A stretch of DNA of 64,000 nt from Chamaea fasciata (taxonomy: Eukaryota > Chordata > Aves > Passeriformes > Sylviidae), in assembly GCA_029207755.1 (NCBI GenBank), contig JARCOQ010000004.1:38514685-38578684 (forward strand), written 5' to 3'. The translations under genes were made by a program, and so were the position numbers. Below, piece after piece: positions 49,601 to 62,506 of the stretch (its first letter is position 1; each line of letters begins with the position of its first letter). The notes beneath the pieces were generated by a model. The model ran no database searches and had not been told where the DNA came from. It was given only the letters and a program-made list of their open reading frames with translations.

Positions 49601-50252
49601 AATGGGTGGTTGTATTAAGTGGTTGTCCTGATCTTTGGATGTGACTCCTGTTATGACATATTTCATAATTAGCACAAGTTTCTACATAGAAATAGAGTTT
49701 TACAAAGATCCACAATAACTATAAATATAGAAGCTAATTGTTTATCTTGTTAATTTTATTGTGAAGATACTGGCTACGCTTTCTAATTTCAAGTTTCTTT
49801 TTTAGTATCTTGTTTGAAATTCTTGTAATCTTTAAACAACCTTGTTCTTACATCTCTTCGCATTTAAGCTGTAGTACTCCTTTGTTTCTTTGCACTCTTC
49901 CTCTCAAGAGTCACCTACTGTAGCATTGTTTACATGAACGCTTTTTATCCATTAATCCAAAATTAAATGTGTGTAGCATTGTTACAGCTTGTGCCAGCCA
50001 CTGGGCCATGGTGGCATTTCTGTGCTGGCGTCTAAATGCTTTAATGATAATACTTAAATGTAGAAAGCCCCAACTGTTTTCAAACCCGAGTCCTAAAAAG
50101 CAACTTCTCTCTGCTTGGGATACCAGTGCACTTTCAGTCAGTACAGAGATTGAGCAATTTTCGCTTCTGTTTAAAAAAAAAACAAGAGAAGATCAGTGCC
50201 TCTGAAATTACAGAGCTTCCAGGGGACTTCAGGTACAAAAATGGTGAAAGCA
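46606..50252. other. Unassigned AT-rich non-coding stretch
   Basis: No gene recognised. 48050-48550 is slightly richer in GC and reads like a decayed repeat or transcript fragment, but I cannot place it. Confidence 0.45.
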
Positions 50253-50397
50253 TGTCCTGGGTTGTAGTATAGGATGTGCACAAAGTATTCTATCACCATC
50301 TTCATGAACTGTTGAATCCAGGTGGGGCAGTGTTTTCCCAGACCCCCTCCCTCTGGACCATTATCTTCTGTTAATGCCCCATCAAATGCCTTGCCCA

Positions 50398-50468
50398 TGA
50401 CTCATAGGTAACTCCCTCCATGAGCTATCTCTGTTTAATGGGCCATCAAGGACCCCCTGCATGACTCA
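50398..50468 (+). promoter_or_regulatory. Paired AP-1-like sites in a duplicated U3 module
   Basis: TGACTCA occurs at 50398-50404 and 50462-50468, each preceded by a TTAATG...CCATCA block, so the U3 carries a roughly 64-bp tandem module twice. In the provirus LTR only the second TGACTCA survives (3493-3499). Confidence 0.6.
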
Positions 50469-50522
50469 TCATCCCATTGTGAGATGCTCCGCCCAGGGGG
50501 AGGAACCAAGTATTCTCACCTG

Positions 50523-50529
50523 GATATAA
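50523..50529 (+). promoter_or_regulatory. Solo LTR TATA box
   Basis: GATATAA in the context CTGGATATAATC, at the same place as 3554-3560. Confidence 0.6.
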
Positions 50530-50735
50530 TCTGGGGTTTGGGACAGTACAGGGGGCCCTTACCCACTGGATTCCCAGAGGAACAGAGCTATCAGACCTTT
50601 CTACAGGATCACTGCTTCAGGAAGACCACCTCATCTGGACTGCTTCCATCACTCTGCTCAGGTTGTATTCTGACTCTGTCAGTGGTCTTTTGTATTATTG
50701 CATCTATTTTATTTTACTTTCTTTCCTTTCTTCCT

Positions 50736-50741
50736 ATTAAA
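50736..50741 (+). terminator. Solo LTR poly(A) signal ATTAAA
   Basis: Same position relative to the LTR end as in the provirus LTR. Confidence 0.55.
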
Positions 50742-50792
50742 TTTTATCTCTGACTTGGAACCTCTCATTTGTTTTGCTTTCAAACCACTACA

Positions 50793-51103
50793 AAGCAGCT
50801 GAGCAAAAGTTATCCTTTTCCCCTTACTGGTGCAAGAGTTATTTGAGGTGGCTCAGTTGAGTCTGATGACTAATTTATATAATTTTAGCCTGGTCTTAGC
50901 TCAGGCCCTTACAAGGCTAACTCAGCACTCTCTACAAGCTCAGTCATGCCAAATCATCTATGGAGACACTTTGTAGAAGGGGTAGAGGGATTTCATGCTC
51001 TGGCCTGAAGGGTGGTTGGTTTGGGCATGGTCAAGGTGAAGAATCTATAGTGCGTTAGAACAGACAGAGGTGGGAAATGGAGCCTAGGTCTAACATGGTG
51101 CCA
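50793..51103. other. Unassigned non-coding stretch
   Basis: Starts with the right half of the target duplication (AAGCA). Nothing else recognised. Confidence 0.5.
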
Positions 51104-51262
51104 TTTTGGTGTTTGTTGGTTTTGTTTTGTTGGATTTTTTTATTGTTTTGTTTTGCTTTGGTTTGCTTTGGTTTTGTTTGGTGTGGTTTTGGGTTTTGTT
51201 TGTTTGTTTATTTGTTTGTTTTGTTTGTTTATTTTGATCTGTTTTTTATTGGTGGTGGTGGT
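51104..51262. repeat. GT-rich low-complexity tract
   Basis: About 160 bp of TTTTG, GTTTG and GCTTTG units, ending in GGTGGTGGTGG. The plus-strand frame across it (51077-51352) is compositional. Confidence 0.93.
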
Positions 51263-52997
51263 TCTTTGACGGTTTTTGTGCTCTTTTGGGCAGGGGGAGC
51301 AATTGGGGCATCACAGCAGAACAATCTCAGTAAATTCTCGGGATTCTTTTAAAATTATGATCTGCGGTCTCATATCTGATTTTCGGAGGCAAAGCATGTT
51401 TGTAACACATACTGACTAACTGTTTGAGAATATGTTTTTCAAAAAATGATCTTTAAGTTTTAAACTTTGATCTTTAGAAAATAACATGCTAATTCAGTAT
51501 TTATGCCTTAACATAAACATTTTAACCTCTCAGAACTGCTAAACCCAGAAAGAAAGTGATAGGTTTAGTTCTTGAATTTTGTGTTCTATTCCCCTTTTTT
51601 TTTCCCTTCCCTATCCCCACCCCTATTACCACTGCCTGTTCATCCTTATATATTTTACTCACCATATCTCTGTTCATTGAGTGTATAAATTCACCTTTCA
51701 CTCTCTCTCTTTCCTTTGCAAACAAAGTAATCTGTCTCCTTGACCCTGACCCCACATGCAAGTACAGCTCAATCATTTAAGTCTTCCTCTTGAGGTGTAT
51801 GGGGCAGCCCTTTAGAGCAGTGGAGTAGTTCTCATTTGATCTTTTTCCTCTGATCAGCCTGTACATTTGCAGCTCAGCTGTGGAGTCCTCAGATCTTCCA
51901 GCCCATTGAGATACACAACTTTCCCATGAAGTGTGCAAGTAACTCATTATATACAGGAAATTAACTTAGGCGTTTTACAGTGACTTATTAATATCCACAC
52001 TGCAAAATTCACACATTCAATCCTACAGTTCATATAATCCTTCTCAGGAAAACACACTTGGTTGACCAATGATATTTTTCTGGGTGGCAGTCAGTAATAA
52101 CCCCTTACCTTTGAGGAGATCAATTTTTAGTAGAAGCACAGCACATAGTTACGTGTTTCTATATTTCATCTGAGAAGATTAGTTTCTAGACTGTTAAACA
52201 AAATGAATTTAGGCAGTATTTCCATTATTTTAAGTTAGTTGCAAAGTTTGAGTGTTTGATAGTATTTTAATCATGTCTCAAGAGGTGATTCAAGGCAGGT
52301 ACTCAGTCCAGGTTTGGTTTGTTAAATCATTCTTTCACTTCATAGAAGGACTGAGGATGCAATGAAGAACAGCTGTGCCCTTTCAACAGCTACTTATGTC
52401 ACAAAACCAACAGACAGCAGTCAGTAAATCTGAGTTCTAACAACATTTCCTGAAAGAAAATCTTGTAATTGGTACCAGAAATTGCAAAACATTTGAACTG
52501 GCAACCTTCTGTAAACTTACATGGCACTCGCTTGTACTTTCATGGCTTTTTATCTCAGAAATCATTGACTTTTCTCTCACTTATATGAACAATGAGCTCT
52601 TTTAAAGAACACACGTGAATTTCAGATTTCTGTCCAAATAAATTCACTAAATATGTGTTAAAAGATTTATGATAAATTTAGCAAAATGAAACCAGTAACT
52701 CCATCTATTTAGACAGAGACTTCAGAGGTAAAACCAAATCTTTCTAACATTTTTTTCAGGTGATCATGTCAAGGCTCATGTCTTGGCTAATGTTATGCAT
52801 GTAGAGGTAGAGTTCTAATGGTTTTATGTGCCCTTTAATATGTGTATGTAAATGAGAAGTGAAATAATCAGGGGTATAATCTGTGTTGTTACAAAGAACA
52901 AAACAAAACAAAATTAACTACATTTGGAACAGTACAGCTCATATACATGTGTTTTTAAAAGAGCTTTTTACTTTTTACTTGGTTTTATCTAAATTAT
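51263..52997. other. Unassigned AT-rich non-coding stretch
   Basis: No gene or repeat recognised. Confidence 0.5.
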
Positions 52998-53035
52998 TTT
53001 TGCAATATTATTTTGCAATATTATTTTGCAATATT
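52998..53035. repeat. 13-bp tandem repeat, three copies
   Basis: TTTTGCAATATTA repeated at 52998-53010, 53011-53023 and 53024-53035. The last copy lacks its final A. Confidence 0.95.
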
Positions 53036-56000
53036 CAAGTTTTCTCCAGACTTAGGATGAGGATTTTGAAATTTTTGGTACAGAATCTAATATAGCCATT
53101 AATTCATTCTTTCTGTATTTACTGTTTGGCATGAGCACACCTTATATGTTTTATTTTACTTTTTTTTTCTGTTGATAGAGAGATAACTTTTGCTTTAACA
53201 TGAAAGTTAATGAGTTTTTATTGTTTGATCTTCACCTGTAACAGACATTCACTGAATATAATTCACATATGAACATTTCCTCATCATTAATAGTCCCTTT
53301 TATTTTTAATTTTTTGTTTACATACTACTGGTACTAAATTGATCTTGCTGATGAACAGTCTGAAGATAAATGAACAGAAAAGATACATTTTACTTTCAGA
53401 GACAGTGAAACTGTTATCAACCGATGATTTGAAAGGTGGTAAACCCAAAGAAAAGAGGAAGATATTCCCAGACATCTCTGCTATGGCAAATAGTTAGGCT
53501 GCTCCCATGACTATGCTGCCAAATACCATCTTTTGAACTGTAAATAAGGTAACTGTATTTTGACCTTTGATATAGTATGTGGATTCACTGTTCTAGTTTA
53601 CAATATTGAAAACTTTAAAAACTGGATATTACCAGCTTCAGAAAATTTCATCTGGCTTTTCTTTGTTTTACCCTCTTCCATGACCTTGTCAGAATAGAAT
53701 ACTCTAGAATTACTTTTTTTTTTTTAAGTTCATGTGATATGTATAAGAAAAACCAGAACATATCATGAAATAAAACAATGAAGTGTTCTGAAAATTAGTA
53801 ACTTTAAAAGCCTTGGCGGATTTAAAGAAAACTAGGAATTACAGCCAAAACCCTGTTAGTTTTCCTTGTAGAGTTGGAAGGCAGTGAATGCTATTTTTCT
53901 TTATTTGTTCTCCTGTGCCTTGAAAACACTTGTATTTCTTCCCTGGGGGGAAGGAGTGGAGAACATCAATAGGGTTTTTTTAAAAAATTTGTTCAAAGGT
54001 ATGTGTAGGAAAATATTCTGTGTAAATTATAAACATAGTGCACAGCATGAGTGATGTACTTTCTGGGTAAACCAGAGAACCTCTTTTCCTTACATTTCTG
54101 AGGACTTAAAACTATATAGATCAGAATTTAGTACCGTAGCATTCACCTATGCCAGAAGTTTCATAAAATTTAGTGGTGTGAACAAGTACTGTGACAACCT
54201 GTCCATTAAAAAAAAAGTAAATCTTCTTGTGAGTGTTCTCATGAAGTGCAATTAGACCAAATAAAACAGTAATGTATGTATGTTTTGAGTGTGATAGTAT
54301 AGTGACTGAAGTTCTACAAAAATATGAGACCTAATTGTGTAATCATTCAAGTGAATGCATATTCACTGAACTAAATGAGACTTAATTGCATAAATAACAG
54401 TACTTATGTACACATAGTTCTAATTCAAAACCAAGAGTGTTGATATGATGGAAGTTTTAAACTAGGACTTCTGACCACTTTCTAAGTAAAAAGGTCATCT
54501 CTTCTGCATTCATCTTGAAGACTTCCATACTTAATACGAGCAGATCTTTCCCTCAGTGATAAAAATTGATAACTTAAAAAATAAAACAACTTACCTTCTT
54601 AAAATAGTTAAAATCTAAAATTATCTAATGCATGATATTTTTTCTCAGTTTCTCCATGTCTGTGTTTGAATCCACTAAATAGGCTAAAGTTTCTTCTTGT
54701 TACCTAGAACCGAAATAACTGTGACATGAAGTCAGGCAGACATTACCTTTACAATTCATTCAGACCTAGGGTTCTGTTCTAAGGTATACTGGAAGTTTTA
54801 ATTTTCTGAGTGATACAAGGCACGTTCAGATATTTTATAAAGTCATGTGAACAAGGTCTTTTTCATCCAAAATACATTGTGAAGAAAGCCTGGAATATTT
54901 TTTTCTGAACTTGCTCTACATTCTACCTTCCTTCTCACTAAATTTGCTAACTTTTCTTACAGTAGGCTTCCCGCTTGTGTGGAGGTCATTTACACAATAT
55001 TTGTTCTCTGCTAAGTGTAATTCACTTATGTGATTTCCCTACTGTCTAAATGAAGTTGAAAATCAAAGGAAACTAATAGAGCAGAGCTCTTGGAAATACA
55101 TTTCTGCTGCTGAATAAAATAATGTGAATTGTTCAAGTTTCTCCTGAAGTCAACATTGGTAAATAACATATAAACCTTTGCTTTAGATTTTCATGTCACA
55201 TAAATTGAGTTAAAAATCTTCTGAAAAATTGTTGGAGTTAATTGAAAGAAACTCATTTTGTTTCTCTTTTTGCATTCAAGGGATTTTTTTTCTGATTCCA
55301 TGTTAATGGGGTCTGCTGTGTGAGCATGAAATACTGACAGAAAGCCCAGAAAATATCTTTCCAAAATGTCACTAGGATCTGTCCAAACAATATGATAAAT
55401 GTCAAATATCAATCAAAAAATAAAAGGCTCTGTCAGAGAGAGACAGATACTAAGATGATGAGATTCACGTTCTTTTATATGCCACATACCAACAGGCACA
55501 GGGAGTGAGTAGCTATTGTGGATACCTTAAATGGCCAGAAATTCTGGCTACCTACTCTTCCAGTTTTAATCTACTTGTCGTGTTCATTTTTAAGGATAGA
55601 GTAGAATTTCAGTCTTTATGTGTAAATTTTACGTAGTTAAGAGTTAGCCTGGAAGAGCACAGCTGCTCTTTAATTCTGCCTTGAGCGTACTCATACCCTT
55701 TTAGCTGTCTTTGCAGCTTTAGGTTTGCCCTTTCTCTTCACTTGCAAGGTTTATGTGTTTTCTTCACTTAGAGTAAATTCCAACATCAGTCTCACTTATT
55801 TCCACTGTAAAACTGTCATGTCTGACAACTGAATTTATACCTCCAAACAAATTTCACACATTGTAGGTAGAGCTTGCTGGCCTTTTAAGACCTGTAGTCA
55901 GGAGAAAGATTTTGGTGGTGCGCTATATGAACAGAGTAGGACTGAGAAATTGGGAAGTCAGGCCTCTTTGCATTATTTATAGCTTTCCTGCCTACTAACA

Positions 56001-56174
56001 GTCATGAATAAAGGACCTTTGCAGATCAAATTCTTAGATAGATAGATTGTCTTGCAGTGTTGTCTTCTAGAACTTACTCTTTTTATCCAGAAAGACTCCC
56101 TGCAAGGTGTTCATACTGAGCTAATAGAAGTTGTAAAGAGGATATATGTTACTTGTATAGCGTCCAGACAACCA
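53036..56174. other. Unassigned AT-rich non-coding stretch
   Basis: No gene or repeat recognised. All frames are under 75 codons. Confidence 0.5.
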
Positions 56175-56235
56175 CTGAATGGCTTGGATTGGAAAGAACT
56201 TTCAAAGATCCTCTAGTCCAACTCCCTTGCTATGG
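56175..56235 (-). mobile_element. CR1 LINE 3'-end remnant
   Basis: About 60 bp: GAATGGCTTGGATTGGAAAG followed by TCCTCTAGTCCAACTCCCTT, the complement of the last part of CR1. Both ends are eroded. Confidence 0.75.
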
Positions 56236-57704
56236 ACAGATAGATCAAAAATATATAGAATTATTCTTTTTCTCTGCCCATACAAATATATCTGTAGTAC
56301 TATCTGCAAGTTCTGGTTATTCCAAGTAAAAAAAAAATTATAAATGTAAGACTATTATGAAGAGAGATTGCCATATAAAATATTCATTATTATGTATATA
56401 ATTAAAATTCGTACGAATTCTGTGATACTTTAAGGAGTTTGATCCACGTATTTCTTTTCCAGCCACTTGTGTACCAAGCTCCCCTCCATATGGGATCATG
56501 CGCAGGGCAGTGTTTATCCAAGTGCAGAGCTAAATGTCTGCAGTGAGCACTCCTGTATGTTACCCTGTGCAGTTTTAGGATGTTCTCTGATAATCTTGTT
56601 TTTTGTTGCTAAGTGTGACCTTATTTTGACTGGTGTGGAAGAAAGCCCTTTGCTTTGAGCTTTCCCTGCCATGTTGACATGTCTGTGTGTGTGCTCTGAT
56701 TCCCTCCAAACTGTGATGATGTCAGACTATCACTTGCTTGAGGTTTTCAGGCACCAGTCATGTCAAAATACTTTTTCATTATGAAAATAGGAATGGTTAA
56801 ACTTTTGTGAAGAAAAAAGGATATGTACTTTGATAATGATGAAAAATTTTCATATTTGCTTCCTAGACAGGATTGAGTATATTTTACTTGGATAGACTGG
56901 AAACAAAATGACTGCCACATTGGGTAAACAGTGAGGGTGATTTAATGTTTTTATGTTCCAAAAATAAATAATATCAAGCTATAAATGCAAAAATACTCTG
57001 AAAACAATATAGGAATGAGAGGAGAGCAAGGGAAAGGTAACTTACCAGCCCTATCTTCTCATGAAAAGAAATAATGTCATTCACAAAACAAATCAAAACA
57101 GTTATGTAACTAATGATTTTTTTTTTCCATTTGCACACATATGAAAAATTCTTTGAAGCTTTCAATATAGGAGATACATGCAGGATTTAACCGAACATTC
57201 AAGTTCACAGAAGGTCAGTGTGGGTTGGGTAGGGCCATTCTTGTATTAACAAATACCTTTCTGAAACAGGTGTGATTTGAAGTTAACCAGGTCAACCTGT
57301 TGGAGTTGTTCAAATAACTTTAGTTTTCTTCTTCTCTGACTAAGAAAAAGGAGATGGTTTCTGTGGGATTCCAGGTCTTACTCTGGGAGATCAAGTGGAT
57401 ATTATCAAGCAAATAAAGAGGTCTTTTATCAAAAAGAATGATAACTTAGGGGCGACTTGCTAGCTGATGACTCCAAGATTTAAGGGAAATATTCTTCAGT
57501 TTTTGTTTGTCTTTTCTTCTTTCTGAGGATAACATTTGGAAATTGTTCCTAAAAACTTCATATAGCTTTAGTTAAGTCTTTTTTTTTCCCTTTCATATTT
57601 CTCAGGAAAAACAAAGAGGAAATAAAAAAATTCTGAATTTTCTTTGTGACCCCTAATGATGCCTCTCCAGAAACAGACTTGAATCTTTTTGAGGGAATCT
57701 CCTG
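56236..57704. other. Unassigned AT-rich non-coding stretch
   Basis: No gene or repeat recognised. Confidence 0.5.
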
Positions 57705-57960
57705 ATCATAGAAGGATTGAATATTAGAATAGTTTGTGTTGGAAAGGTCCTTGAAAGGTTCTTCTAATTCAACCCTCCTGCAATAAGCAGGAACATCTTT
57801 AACTATATCATGTGCTTTGAGCCCCATCCAACTTGACCTTGAAAATTTCCAGGGACAGACATTAACCACTACTCTGGGCAGCCTGTTCCAGTGTTTTATC
57901 AGTTTCCTTGTAAAAAACTTCTTCCTTGTATCTAACCTAGTACACAACCTATTACTCAGT
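57705..57960 (-). mobile_element. CR1 LINE 3' part
   Basis: Complement of CR1: ATCATAGAAGGATTG at the terminus, GTTGGAAAGGTCCTTGAAAG, CTCTGGGCAGCCTGTTCCAG near 57875 and the TTGTAAAAAACTTCTTCCTT block. A 139-codon minus-strand frame (57558-57977) crosses it. It reads the CR1 3' region and is not a host gene. Confidence 0.88.
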
Positions 57961-58468
57961 TGGAGCTGATTCAACATAGTTAGTGAGTTTGCTTTCCCTC
58001 TGACCTATAAATTCTGCATTCTTTTTGTCCGTTATCGTTATCGGTGACACATTCTTCTCACCAGCTTTGTTAATCTTCTCTGAGGTCTGAGATAACACCC
58101 AGACAATGGCATCACCTTTATCTTATCTCAAGTTCCTGTAATGGTGGCTTAACTTGCAGTCCAAGTTCCAGGTATCCTTGGAGGCACATTTGGGGTTGGG
58201 CATATTCAGGAGTCTGTCCCATAACTTGGGGGGGTCTTTGTTTGACCAGTAATATGCACAGAAGCAGCTGCTTTTTTTGGAGTTTGCCAGAGTGGGTATT
58301 TTTGTCTGTCTGCATAGGCCACTAATCTGATCTCATCTCCATCAGGCCCAGAGTTACTGCCATCGTGTGGTTCCATTCTATGCTTATGACAGTCATTCTG
58401 TGGCCTTAACAGTGTTTGAGACAGGCAGCTGTGCTCTTTAAATCCTTACACCTTCTTCTGCTGGTGAA
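57961..58468. other. Unassigned ~500 bp between two CR1 pieces
   Basis: Does not resemble CR1 by eye. It contains a GGGGGG-centred run near 58230 and CCGTTATCGTTATCGG near 58028. It may be an insertion into one CR1, or the two CR1 pieces may be independent. Confidence 0.5.
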
Positions 58469-58565
58469 CCCAGAGCTGGACATGGTACTGCAGGTGGGTT
58501 CTCATGAGAGCAGAGCCAGAATCCCCTGCCTTGCTCTTCTACCCATGCTGCTTTTGGTGTCTGTT
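58469..58565 (-). mobile_element. CR1 LINE fragment (ORF2-end region)
   Basis: CCCAGAGCTGGACATGGTAC followed by TGCAGGTGGGTTCTCATGAG is the complement of the CR1 ORF2 end (the same zone as near 16440 in the better-preserved copy). About 100 bp. Possibly the continuation of 57705-57960. Confidence 0.8.
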
Positions 58566-61500
58566 TAAAGAAAAGTTGATTCTATCCTCTTCTTCCTTCT
58601 GATTTTGGTCATTCATAGGTCTCTGTAAGTTCCTCCAGGATGCAGAGTTTTTCAGCTTTCAGACCCTGCAGAAAAGCAATATACATTTCTGGATGCATTG
58701 AGATTACAAAGAAGATCTTTTCAGCTCTGTCACAACAATTCATGGTTGCTCATCTGTCTACAACTGAAAGTCATTAAAATCTGTATGTTCTGACCCAGCA
58801 AGCATAAAACTAGTAACTTTTTGACATTCTAATGCTTGTAAGATTTAATGTCCTTATTTATTTTATGATGAATACGGCATGCTCTGTAATCACTCTCCAT
58901 GAAAAGTGTAAAAGTTTAAAGTGTATATCCAACATCAAGAGCACCACCCAGTCATCTTAAATTGCACCTGTTCTGGAAGAGATCAAGAACTGTCTTGACA
59001 ACAGCTTTGATAAATCACCTTTTAGTCTCCAGTAGTGCAGTATAGATGCTCATGCTTTTGTTGCCTGTATTTCACTTCTGGCAACTGGGATAAGAAATCA
59101 TTCTTAAAAGTTGTCATGCTCTTTCCTTCCATGGGAAAGAAAAGCTTACTCAGAGTCTGGCTTCCTTTTTCTACTCTGTGATGCAGTACATGTTGTCTGT
59201 CTATTTTTAGAATTACCCATTTAACTTTGGTCTTTGAAATATCTGATTGAAAAGAAAATGGCAGTGTGCAAATAACTCCTCATGGTGAAGGGTATATGGA
59301 TCATTTTGCCATTCAGTCATTGATTTTCAAATCTTTAATACTTGGAAGACTTTAGGGATCCCCTCTGGAACACTTCCCACCACAGTGCCTTTTTTGAGGG
59401 CAGGAAATGGACTACTGTTAGAAGAGCTGTCAGTTTGATAGAGGGAACACTGACATTGAATATGTAATGAATATACAAGGTATTTTGGCACAAAATTACA
59501 GAACCTTCAAAATATTGTACACTGTTTTTACAATCTTAAGCCTCTAAGGAGTGTTTTTTATATGCTTTGGTGATGTTAGATAACTTTGAATTGCTTTGAG
59601 ATAGGGATATCTCTGCATTTTGTTGTAGCTCCATTTTGTTTCTTTATTTTTTCCCTGCCTGTGGACATTAGTTCCATTTTTCTGTGGATGTTTGCTCCAT
59701 TTTTATAACAGTGTCATTTAAGCAAGGGTTTCAGTAAGCTTTTAAATGAGTTCTCATATTTGCCTTTCTGTGGTGGCTGACTTTAATCTTAAAGAAAAAT
59801 TTAATTCAAACATTTTTTCTTTTGGGGGCATTTCCCTGTCTTTTTTTCTTTTTCTCCATGGACCCACTGTGCCAAGCAGTGAATATGCTGCTTCTGCACT
59901 CTTCCTACCATTGCCAACACCTAGGGAGTCACTTCCTTCTACTCTGCAGGCTATTTTAGTATCTCACTTCTCTGTGACTTCTTTAAAGTTGACCAGTGTG
60001 GGCAAATGCAGTCACTTGGGTCAGAAGTCTTGGATACAGGGAAGAGAAAACCTGACTACACAAGTCTGAGGAGACAAGCTAAAAATAAGAAGAACTCTTG
60101 CTTGACTTGTTTTACTTTCCAGTCTCTGGAAGGCCTGGGTCTGAAATGAATGGAAATTTTATAATAGGACAGTTCAAGAGTTTTCTAGCATATCCAGCAA
60201 TGTAATATACCAGCTTCAGATCTATTCAAACATATTTCCTTAGAAACTTTATAGTTTTTTTTATACTTGTAGTCTTGGAGACAAGAAAGAAACAGAGAAG
60301 TAGTGAATTTCCTACAGGAATGCAAAACGTCTTACATCTGAATTGGTTTAGGCAAAATGTATTTAGGTGCATATCCACACCAGAGACCACTGTAAAATTC
60401 ACATTTATTGACTTCACATTTCCTGAACCGGAATTTTACTTAGTTTATGCTAGTGAAGCCTGTACCTCATGCTGAGCTTAGAAACTGTTTCAGAGTCAAC
60501 AGGAACTGAGGATTTGACAAGAAATAGATAAATATAAGGCAAAGTCACTACAATGACTGATTCTTGGACAAGAAGTTCCTGTGAAATTGAGTTAGATCGA
60601 AAAGGTAGTCACACAGTGAACTGAAATGGTTGTCTCAAACAAATACTTAAATACCTTTATCGTCTTTTTTTTAAAAAAAAAAAAAGGAAAATTAAGGCAG
60701 TTTCTAAGCCCCTGGAAAAGGGAAATCAGTAGTACTAACATTTGGGGTGAATCGTTCAAGTCTCTAGCGACTCTAGCAACTGAAATAGTAAATTTTAAAA
60801 TAAAGTACCTGACTGAGGTACTTGACAGCCTCCTAAAACAGATATATTGGGGTTTGCAGAGTGTAAGAATGACAGACACTGAATTATATTTGTTCTTTGG
60901 CAATGCATGTGAATGGTGTTTCCTACAACCTTGGGCCTGAAAGGTTTGTTCAAGTGACAGTAATGCATTCCTTCATTAACTGTGCCAGCAATTATCCTGT
61001 TTTTACTGGATTTTGTATGCTTTTGACCCAAAAGTGAGTGTGAGACCAAGCTCAGTGCTTGCAGTGCATCCACCTAGGAGATGAATGTCCGACTGCAGTG
61101 AACACCTGTGTCTCTGAGAATACAAAGTTAAGAAGTTAAGAAGGTCCTAGAGTACCTTGATCCCACAGCATCCTAAAACCAATAAATTTTGAATCAAATC
61201 CACTAAGGCTGAGGACAGTATTGAAGTTGAATTATTCATTTAGAGAGGTGCAGTGGCTTTGCCACCATAGTTCTTTGTGAACATTTTCTTCATCCAATTG
61301 TATTTGACAAAATCTGGCCTAAATCACCTTTACACTCTTTTGAATAACTGCGGGGTGGGGAATGGTGGTAGTGGTCCTGTTGTTCCTTTAGTGTGGGCAT
61401 TTGTTTGTTTGCTTTAATAGCTAAGTTGTTACTCTATTTTAAGACTTGGATGTCAACGATTGATGTTTTTCAGTCCTCCCATTACCTAGATTAATGGACA

Positions 61501-62468
61501 AGCCTCCTTGAAAGCACATATATCATTTTTATTTGCAAACAAAAAATCTCTTAATGAGGATGGCTTTTACTCAAGGGTTGATCTTCGTCCTGTTTTCAGA
61601 TATTAAATGCCACTATCAAAGCATTGAAGAAAGTTTCTGCTGAATTCCACAGACAGATGCTGAATATTTGTGCAGATATAGTCAAAGGTGTGTAAAATGT
61701 GCCTATTTCATATTTGCATCTACAAGTATCCTGAGTCCTGAAAGGCTTAGAAATGTAAAGCATGAAATTGGAACAGGAAAGAAATGAGACAACTGAGCAA
61801 AGGAAATAATAAAAGAAAAAGCTAGATGGCAAAACCAATGTTATGTAAGGGAATTCTATGGGGATGTATTATTAAGGGACATAAGAAAGAAAATCTGCAG
61901 AAAGAAAGATTTCCCAACTTTTTTTTAAATTGAATAGTTGGGTGACATGTAAGTGAAAAGAGAAACAATGAAGTGACCAAGCAATGGTCATCATAATGAC
62001 TTTCTCTCCTATTCACTACTTTTGTTAAGTTGGAATATCTCAAGGAGAGAATTGTGTGGTCCTGTACAAATGATGATGAAAAAGTGAAAGAAAAGACAAG
62101 AGGGAGAAGAAATTATTTTCAGATGGCTTTTTGTTGGTTAGTTTATTTTTAATTTTTAAGGCAGCATGGTTCCAGATTTTTCTTTTTTGTTTTTAGAAGA
62201 CCTTAAAAAAATCATCTTGTCCCATGATTCATTATCACCAGCTGATTCAGCTGCTTACTTTTACATCTGTCACCTCTTCCTCTACAATTTGAATAAAAGA
62301 CTCGGCATCAATTTTGATAAAACAGAGCAAGAGAATAAAATGTAGACGTTTCCTTGCTAGCTCCATGGATGCTCCCAAGAGTCACTGCATGCAGAGCAGC
62401 GTCTGGATGTTCATTGTGCTGAATCAAGTTTAATGAGAATAGAAACTTATGTACTCCTCTAGAAATTA
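58566..62468. other. Unassigned AT-rich non-coding stretch
   Basis: No gene recognised. Frames around 59746-60069 and 60592-61073 (up to 107 codons) have no motif. Confidence 0.5.
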
Positions 62469-62506
62469 CACTGGGAGCAATCTTCAGCACTGGGAGCAAT
62501 TTTCAG
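62469..62506. repeat. 19-bp tandem duplication
   Basis: CACTGGGAGCAATCTTCAG (62469-62487) is followed directly by the same unit with one C-to-T change (62488-62506). Confidence 0.95.

Larger units (their letters stand above)
50253..50792 (+). mobile_element. Solo LTR of the ERV-L-like provirus family, 5-bp TSD AAGCA
   Basis: 540 bp, TG...CA ended, clearly homologous to the provirus LTR at 3304-3777 over its whole length. Flanked by identical AAGCA at 50248-50252 and 50793-50797, a perfect 5-bp target duplication that confirms the boundaries and shows it arose by recombination between two LTRs of one insertion. It has two AP-1-like TGACTCA sites (50398-50404, 50462-50468), a TATA box (50523-50529) and ATTAAA (50736-50741). 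It contains 46 bp missing from the provirus LTR. Confidence 0.96.

Noticed and set aside
57558..57977. 139-codon minus-strand frame with KHWNRLP
   Set aside because: It reads the CR1 3' region, which commonly stays open; not a host gene.
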